A stretch of 64,000 bases of DNA from Brevibacterium limosum (GTDB taxonomy: Bacteria; Actinomycetota; Actinomycetes; Actinomycetales; Brevibacteriaceae). Positions 60,088 through 64,000 of this stretch are shown here, in pieces. How positions within the stretch are numbered: position 1 is the first letter of the stretch; every line of letters starts with the position of its first letter. Position numbers and translations under genes: made by a program. The stretch lies in NCBI RefSeq assembly GCF_011617705.1, contig NZ_CP050154.1:1674001-1738000 (forward strand), given 5' to 3'. Under the pieces are notes generated by a model that saw only the letters and a list, made by a program, of their open reading frames with translations, ran no database searches and was not told where the DNA came from.

Positions 60088-61358
60088 CGGCGCACCCCCT
60101 GCGGAGTCGAGGTCGCGTCGCCCGGTGTCGAACTCGTGCCACCCGGCGCCGAGGAGGGACCACCGGCCCCGGCAGTTCCCGACCCGGTCGCAGTCCGACC
60201 GGTGCCGCTGCCGGATCGCCTCGACTCGAAGGTCGTCCACGACTCCGGCAGATCCTCGCTGAGGCCGAGCATCGTCAGATCGTCGATCTCGCTGAGCGTG
60301 CGCAGAGTCACCGGCACACGGCGGGAGAAGTGCGAGGCGAGTTCCTGCCCGCGCTGATCCCCGACGGAGCAGATGACGATGTGATTCGGGTTGTCGTGCG
60401 AGGGCAGTTCGACTCTGCCCGATCGCACCAGGGCCGAGAGAAGACGCAGCTTGTCGATGTCGCGTGCTCCATTGAATCTGATCTGGTGTCCGGGAGCGAC
60501 GACATTGACCTCGTAGTCGGCCCTGAGGAACGCCGTTCCGGCAGCGGTCGCCGCCGCCAGCAGGAACTCGATCTCGAGATCGCTCGGCTCCTCGACGCCC
60601 TCATCGGCGATGAGGTCGATGACGATGAGCGCATGGAGAGTCTCCTCGTCGGCTTCGTGTCGGACCATGAGCTCGCCGGACTTCGCCGTCGAGGGCCAAT
60701 GCACATGCCGCAGATCATCACCGGGCACGTACTCACGCGTGTGGAAATCCCGGGTGGTGTGCCCGGTCCGGACCTTGCCGTCATCGAGGCGGGCGGGCCG
60801 GATCGACGAATCCTGCGGAATGCGCGCGGGCAGAATCGGCACGGATACGGCAACGGGGAAGGCCCCGTGGACCTTCTTCTTCATCTTCACCAGGCCGAAG
60901 GGGCCGAACACGGTGATGAGCACCGCTTCGATGCCGGAGACGCCGCGCCGGTTGGGGGTGAAGGACGTGAGAACCGACTGCGAAGCGCCATGGGCCAGAG
61001 GCGGAACGTCACCGGAGGTGGAGTCGCCGAAACCCTCGGCCGGGACGAAGTCGATCGTCGCCGCCGGAATCGCGAGCTGACCGATATTGGTCACGCGCGC
61101 CTCCATCTCGACCTCCTTGCCCTCGGCGGCCAGAGGGTGGCGGTCGCCCGAAGGGGACAGCGCCACCTCGTGCAGCGAGGTGCTCATCGCAATCGACACC
61201 CGCCGGGTTCCCCACAGGATGAGCAGCGCAGAGAGCAGAACCAGACCGAGCAGCAGCAGACCTGCCGGCAGCAGTCCGGGCAGCGCGAAGCGGTAGGCCG
61301 TGATGATCAGGGCCGCCCCGGCGAGGACGAAGATGATTCCCGAAGTGCTCAGTCGCAT
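60084..61358 (-). CDS. DUF58 protein of the MoxR operon
   Basis: The 424-residue protein has two N-terminal membrane helices ('SGIIFVLAGAALIITAY' and 'GLLPAGLLLLGLVLLSALLI'). A beta-rich region follows, then the DUF58 block 'RDFHTREYVPGDDLRHVHWP' and 'STAKSGELMVRHEADEETLH' near residue 205. 'HALIVIDLIADEGVEEPSDL' follows, with a vWA-like fold. The C-terminal 60 residues are Gly/Ser/Thr-rich. DUF58 proteins work with MoxR chaperones in envelope or metal-insertion tasks that are mostly undefined. It overlaps the transglutaminase start by 4 nt and begins 4 nt after the MoxR stop. Confidence 0.9.
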   Translation of the reverse strand: MRLSTSGIIFVLAGAALIITAYRFALPGLLPAGLLLLGLVLLSALLILWGTRRVSIAMSTSLHEVALSPSGDRHPLAAEGKEVEMEARVTNIGQLAIPAATIDFVPAEGFGDSTSGDVPPLAHGASQSVLTSFTPNRRGVSGIEAVLITVFGPFGLVKMKKKVHGAFPVAVSVPILPARIPQDSSIRPARLDDGKVRTGHTTRDFHTREYVPGDDLRHVHWPSTAKSGELMVRHEADEETLHALIVIDLIADEGVEEPSDLEIEFLLAAATAAGTAFLRADYEVNVVAPGHQIRFNGARDIDKLRLLSALVRSGRVELPSHDNPNHIVICSVGDQRGQELASHFSRRVPVTLRTLSEIDDLTMLGLSEDLPESWTTFESRRSGSGTGRTATGSGTAGAGGPSSAPGGTSSTPGDATSTPQGVRR

Positions 61359-61362
61359 GCGG

Positions 61363-62361
61363 TCACTGGTTCGTCGAGACGGGCACGCGGCCGATCACTC
61401 GACCGATGAGGTCGGCAGCCAGGTCTGCGTCATCTCCGTCGCGGGGGATGATGCGGTGGGCGAGGACGAACGGGGCCAGGGCCTGCACATCATCGGGGGT
61501 GACGAAGGTGCGACCCGAGAGGGCCGCACGAGCCTTCGCCGCACGCAGCAGGTGGACTCCGCCGCGCGGGGAGCTGCCGAGCAGTATCGCCTGATCATTG
61601 CGGGTGGCATGGAGGATCGCCACGATGTATTCGCGCAGCTGCCGACTCGCGGAGACATGGCGGACGATCGTGCGCGCCTGAGTGATCTGTTCGAGATTCG
61701 TCACCGCGGCCGCGGTCTCGAGCGGATCGTTCTGGATCTGGTTGTCCAGCAGATCGACCTCATCGGCGGTCGCCGGGTATCCCAGAGAGATGCGCGTGAG
61801 GAACCGGTCACGCTGCGCCTCGGGCAGAGCGTAGGTGCCCTCCATGTCGATCGGGTTCTGAGTGGCGACGACGATGAACGGCGTGGGCATCGGATAGGTC
61901 TGCCCGTCGATCGTCGCCTGTCCCTCGGCCATGCACTCGAGCATCGCCGACTGCGTCTTCGGGGACGCACGGTTGATCTCATCGGCGATGACGATGTTGG
62001 CGAACACCGGGCCCTGCCGGAACTCGAAGTGACGAGTCTCCTGGTTGAACAGGTTCACACCCACGACGTCGGTGGGCAGCAGGTCCGGAGTGAACTGGAT
62101 GCGGCGCACGGAACCGTCGACGACCTTGCCCATGGCACGGGCCAGCAGTGTCTTGCCGACGCCCGGGACATCTTCGAGGAGGACGTGCCCGCCGGCGAGC
62201 AGCGCGATGAGCGAGAGCCCGACAGCGTCATCCTTGCCCTCGAGGACCGAGTTCATCGCCGTGCGTGCCCGCGACGTCAGATTCTGCACCCACTCGATGT
62301 GTTCGGCGCCGATCACGGAATTGGTCTGTGTACCTTCTTGGCTGGTCGACATACCCACCAT
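61363..62361 (-). CDS. MoxR-type AAA+ ATPase
   Basis: The 332-residue ATPase has Walker A 'LLEDVPGVGKTLLARAMGKV' near residue 62 and the MoxR 'RIQFTPDLLPTDVVGVNLFN' near 86. Walker B 'ANIVIADEINRASPKTQSAM' is near 121, sensor 1 is 'PFIVVATQNPIDMEGTYALP', and 'EAQRDRFLTRISLGYP' carries the Arg finger. MoxR ATPases remodel partner proteins, here most likely DUF58 and the transglutaminase. It leads the operon. ATG 62361 has AAGGGA very close. ATG 62352 is equally possible. It is divergent from mraZ across a 452-nt gap. Confidence 0.92.
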   Translation of the reverse strand: MVGMSTSQEGTQTNSVIGAEHIEWVQNLTSRARTAMNSVLEGKDDAVGLSLIALLAGGHVLLEDVPGVGKTLLARAMGKVVDGSVRRIQFTPDLLPTDVVGVNLFNQETRHFEFRQGPVFANIVIADEINRASPKTQSAMLECMAEGQATIDGQTYPMPTPFIVVATQNPIDMEGTYALPEAQRDRFLTRISLGYPATADEVDLLDNQIQNDPLETAAAVTNLEQITQARTIVRHVSASRQLREYIVAILHATRNDQAILLGSSPRGGVHLLRAAKARAALSGRTFVTPDDVQALAPFVLAHRIIPRDGDDADLAADLIGRVIGRVPVSTNQ

Positions 62362-62455
62362 TGTCCCTTAAAGCCGGCACCCCAGCCACACGAGCTTCTT
62401 TCAGCTTCGTCACTGCCGTCTCCTCCCCGCTCCCATTCCCTCCCCGAGGCGACCC

Positions 62456-62528
62456 CCACTCCACTCCCCACCCTCCGCCCCACTTTCCTCCACGCGGACC
62501 CTCCACTTCCCTCCCCACTCGCCTCCAC
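62456..62528 (-). promoter_or_regulatory. Cluster of GTGG repeats on minus strand, possible MraZ sites
   Basis: Read on the minus strand, GTGG recurs about eight times. Spacings among the last six (62468, 62480, 62490, 62503, 62515 and 62525 on plus numbering) are 10-13 nt. It lies 95-170 nt upstream of the MoxR start. MraZ proteins bind short direct repeats 10 nt apart, so this may be a binding cluster. Chance in a C-rich stretch is not excluded. Confidence 0.35.
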
Positions 62529-62675
62529 GGTGGTGCGGGGAATCCGTGACGATCCGCGGATTCTCGCGGATCCCGGCCGTCATCGGCACTCTCGCCGAGG
62601 CGGCGCACCCTCACCGTGAACCCATCATCTTCCGGTCGTCCGACACTCCCGCAACGCGCCTTCGGGAAATTTTCC

Positions 62676-62689
62676 CCACTTTCCTCCAC
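62676..62689 (-). promoter_or_regulatory. GTGG pair with 10-nt spacing on minus strand
   Basis: CCAC at 62676-62679 and 62686-62689 give GTGG direct repeats exactly 10 nt apart on the minus strand, flanked by GGAAA/GGGAAAA. It is placed between the plus-strand mraZ boxes and the large minus-strand cluster. Confidence 0.4.
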
Positions 62690-62748
62690 CTGTCTGACCT
62701 GGGAAAATAATGGGTCTTCGGCATCGGCGGGGTGAAAAGCTGGAATCT

Positions 62749-62772
62749 GTGGAGGGAAGTGGAGTACTGTGG
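62749..62772 (+). promoter_or_regulatory. MraZ-box-like triple repeat upstream of mraZ
   Basis: GTGG occurs at 62749, 62759 and 62769, a perfect 10-nt period, 42-65 nt before the mraZ start. MraZ proteins of E. coli and others bind short direct repeats with this period and control their own operon. The position and periodicity make this a good autoregulatory site. Confidence 0.65.
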
Positions 62773-62813
62773 TTGCTATCGGAGCCGATGGGTTTCGAAA
62801 GGGGTGAGACGAC

Positions 62814-63245
62814 ATGTTCTTGGGCACTCATATGCAGAAGCTCGACGACAAAGGTCGCCTCATCCTGCCCGCAAAGTTCCGCGAGGAGCTGTCGCCCGGA
62901 CTCGTTCTGACCCGTGGCCAGGAGAACTGCCTCACCCTGTTCCCCACCACGGAGTTCGAAGCCGAGCACGCGCGAATCCAGAACGCGCCGAAGACGAATA
63001 AGGAAGCCCGCGATTACCAGCGTGTGTTCCTGTCGGCGGCATTTGCGGACCAACCGGACAAACAGGGACGCATCACGGTCCCGAACATATTGCGGCAGTA
63101 CGCATCACTGACACGGGAAGTCGCAGTGATCGGCATGGGCAACCGAGTCGAGATCTGGGATGCACCGACCTGGGAGGACTACCTCGTCGGCGCTCAGCAG
63201 ACCTTCGCCGAACGCGAGGAGGAGGTGATCCCCGGAGTGATCTGA
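62814..63245 (+). CDS. mraZ: Transcriptional regulator MraZ
   Basis: The 143-residue protein has two SpoVT-AbrB-like halves. The first is 'THMQKLDDKGRLILPAKFRE' near residue 5 with 'LVLTRGQENCLTLFPTTEFE'. The second is 'AFADQPDKQGRITVPNILRQ' near 76 with 'VAVIGMGNRVEIWDAPTWED'. MraZ forms ring multimers and binds direct repeats to control the division and cell-wall cluster. The length is normal. The ATG at 62814 follows AGGGG about 12 nt upstream. It begins the dcw cluster, with rsmH 165 nt downstream. Confidence 0.96.
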   Translation: MFLGTHMQKLDDKGRLILPAKFREELSPGLVLTRGQENCLTLFPTTEFEAEHARIQNAPKTNKEARDYQRVFLSAAFADQPDKQGRITVPNILRQYASLTREVAVIGMGNRVEIWDAPTWEDYLVGAQQTFAEREEEVIPGVI

Positions 63246-63285
63246 TTCTGCTCGGGTTTGATCCTTGCCCGCCGTGCTCGAGTTT

Positions 63286-63300
63286 CGGGGAACTTCCCCG
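63286..63300. promoter_or_regulatory. Palindrome in the mraZ-rsmH gap
   Basis: CGGGGAACTTCCCCG is a 7-bp inverted repeat around one base. CTTCCCCG recurs once about 35 nt downstream. The loop is too short for a hairpin, so a protein-binding site is likelier than a terminator. Its role is unknown. Confidence 0.35.
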
Positions 63301-63410
63301 TTTCCGAAGCTCGGACGTCCTGACACACTTCCCCGGTGGCAGGGCCACGGCGGTCAAGGTTCTGGCTCCAGCAGCGCACCCCCGACCACCCCCGTATGAA
63401 GGACCCACGA

Positions 63411-64000
63411 ATGACAGCTCAGCACGTACCGGTGCTCCTTCAGCGCGTGGTCGAACTCATCGGCGTCGGGGTCGACGCCGCACGTGTTGCCGGACTCACC
63501 CCGGTCGTCGTCGACGGCACCTTGGGCATGGGCGGGCACGCCGAAGCCGTGCTGAGCGCCTTCGACGACGTCCACCTCGTCGGCATCGACCGCGATCTGC
63601 AGGCCATCGACATCGCCACCGCACGTCTGGCCCCCTTCGCCGACCGCACCGATATCGTCCACGCCGTCGACGATGAGCTGCCCGACGTGCTCGCCGACCT
63701 CGGCATCGAGGCGATCAGCGCGATCCTGCTCGACCTGGGGGTGTCCTCCCTCCAACTGGACGAAGACGAGCGCGGATTCTCCTACGCCCGGCCGGCGCCC
63801 CTGGACATGCGCATGGACCGCACCCAGGAACTCACGGCCGCGAAGGTGCTCGCCACGTACTCCGAATCCGAGCTGCGTCGCATCCTTCGCGAATACGGCG
63901 AGGAGAAGCTGGCCGGCAGGATCGCGAAGATCATCGTCACCGACCGGACGCACACTCCGTGGGAGACCTCGGACCAGCTCGCAGCCATGCTCTCGCGGGT
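63411..64000 (+). CDS. rsmH: 16S rRNA (cytosine-1402 N4)-methyltransferase, 5' part (runs off window)
   Basis: The first 196 residues show RsmH motifs: 'QHVPVLLQRVVELIGVGVDA', the SAM loop 'VVVDGTLGMGGHAEAVLSAF', 'VHLVGIDRDLQAIDIATARL', 'ILLDLGVSSLQLDEDERGFS' and 'APLDMRMDRTQELTAAKVL'. RsmH methylates N4 of C1402 in 16S rRNA and is almost always beside mraZ. ATG 63411 has AAGGA 7 nt upstream. An in-frame ATG at 63396 would add five residues. The C-terminal part lies outside the window. Confidence 0.96.
   Translation, partial: MTAQHVPVLLQRVVELIGVGVDAARVAGLTPVVVDGTLGMGGHAEAVLSAFDDVHLVGIDRDLQAIDIATARLAPFADRTDIVHAVDDELPDVLADLGIEAISAILLDLGVSSLQLDEDERGFSYARPAPLDMRMDRTQELTAAKVLATYSESELRRILREYGEEKLAGRIAKIIVTDRTHTPWETSDQLAAMLSR

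Larger units (their letters stand above)
62362..62813. other. Divergent control region between MoxR operon and mraZ
   Basis: There is no gene. The strand composition is strongly skewed: 62400-62700 is full of CCAC/CCTCC, while the plus strand near mraZ has GTGG triplets. The repeats fall into the clusters listed separately. Together they suggest a control region shared by both divergent units. Confidence 0.6.

Noticed and set aside
57526..60357. Open frame of 943 codons on the plus strand
   Set aside because: It is antisense to the transglutaminase-domain gene, whose membrane segments and Cys/His motifs are convincing. The plus-strand translation is Arg/Gln-rich and has no recognisable family.

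Overview
The window is G+C-rich actinobacterial chromosome. Gene order follows two blocks that I recall from Mycobacterium tuberculosis: roughly Rv1691-Rv1713 (TPR protein, HAD phosphatase, tlyA, nadK, recN, steA, mctB/steB, pyrG, NUDIX, xerD, parA, scpA, scpB, rluB, cmk, der) and Rv2165c-Rv2178c (rsmH, mraZ, DUF3040, prenyl synthase, Rv2175c, pknL, aroG). There is no mycolate or mycobacterial lipid gene. A DUF222/HNH (13E12-type) gene, PASTA-type PknL and the codon style suggest Micrococcales, perhaps Brevibacterium. The genus is an inference from memory, not from a search.

Layout. 1-250: 5' end of an aldehyde dehydrogenase (minus strand). 932-26050: a long, tightly packed plus-strand run, mostly with 4-nt start/stop overlaps. 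It covers an RGG-repeat TPR protein, HAD phosphatase, small ORF, TlyA, NadK and RecN. It continues with a cell-envelope module (SteA, SteB/MctB, an MraY/WecA-like transferase, a MurJ-like flippase, two GT-B glycosyltransferases), then CTP synthase, NUDIX and XerD. Last come the ParA-ScpA-ScpB chromosome set, RluB, prephenate dehydrogenase, CMP kinase, Der GTPase and an AI-2E-type exporter. 26130-26756: a YciO-type protein. 26828-31582: a minus-strand Liv-type ABC importer (livKHMGF), divergent from a FabG-like reductase and a thiolase (32029-34062).

34063-45445 is the accessory part: a DUF222/HNH nuclease gene with a duplicated 3' end, short tandem-repeat arrays, a MATE transporter, a GNAT protein with an Asp/Ser-rich insert, an amidohydrolase, a DedA protein, a NhaD-like antiporter, an MFS transporter and tRNA-Pro(GGG). 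45676-49048: gcvH, an FHA (GarA/OdhI-like) gene, a DUF151 nuclease and class II DAHP synthase, closed by a perfect 28-bp hairpin. 49124-54988: PASTA kinase PknL overlapping a LysM lytic transglycosylase, the Rv2175c-like DNA-binding protein, a polyprenyl diphosphate synthase and a lipoprotein. 55049-57569: DNA polymerase IV, DUF3040 and DUF218 membrane proteins. 57553-62361: a minus-strand MoxR-DUF58-transglutaminase operon, divergent from mraZ and rsmH, which start the division and cell-wall cluster and run off the window.

The most interesting points are: the SteAB/PNPT/MurJ/GT operon, which looks like a complete lipid-linked-glycan module tied to cell separation; 10-nt-spaced GTGG repeats that suggest MraZ may control both mraZ and the divergent MoxR operon; a likely CTG start for scpA; several leaderless promoters; two tandem duplications of gene 3' ends; and four intergenic arrays with 20-22-nt units.
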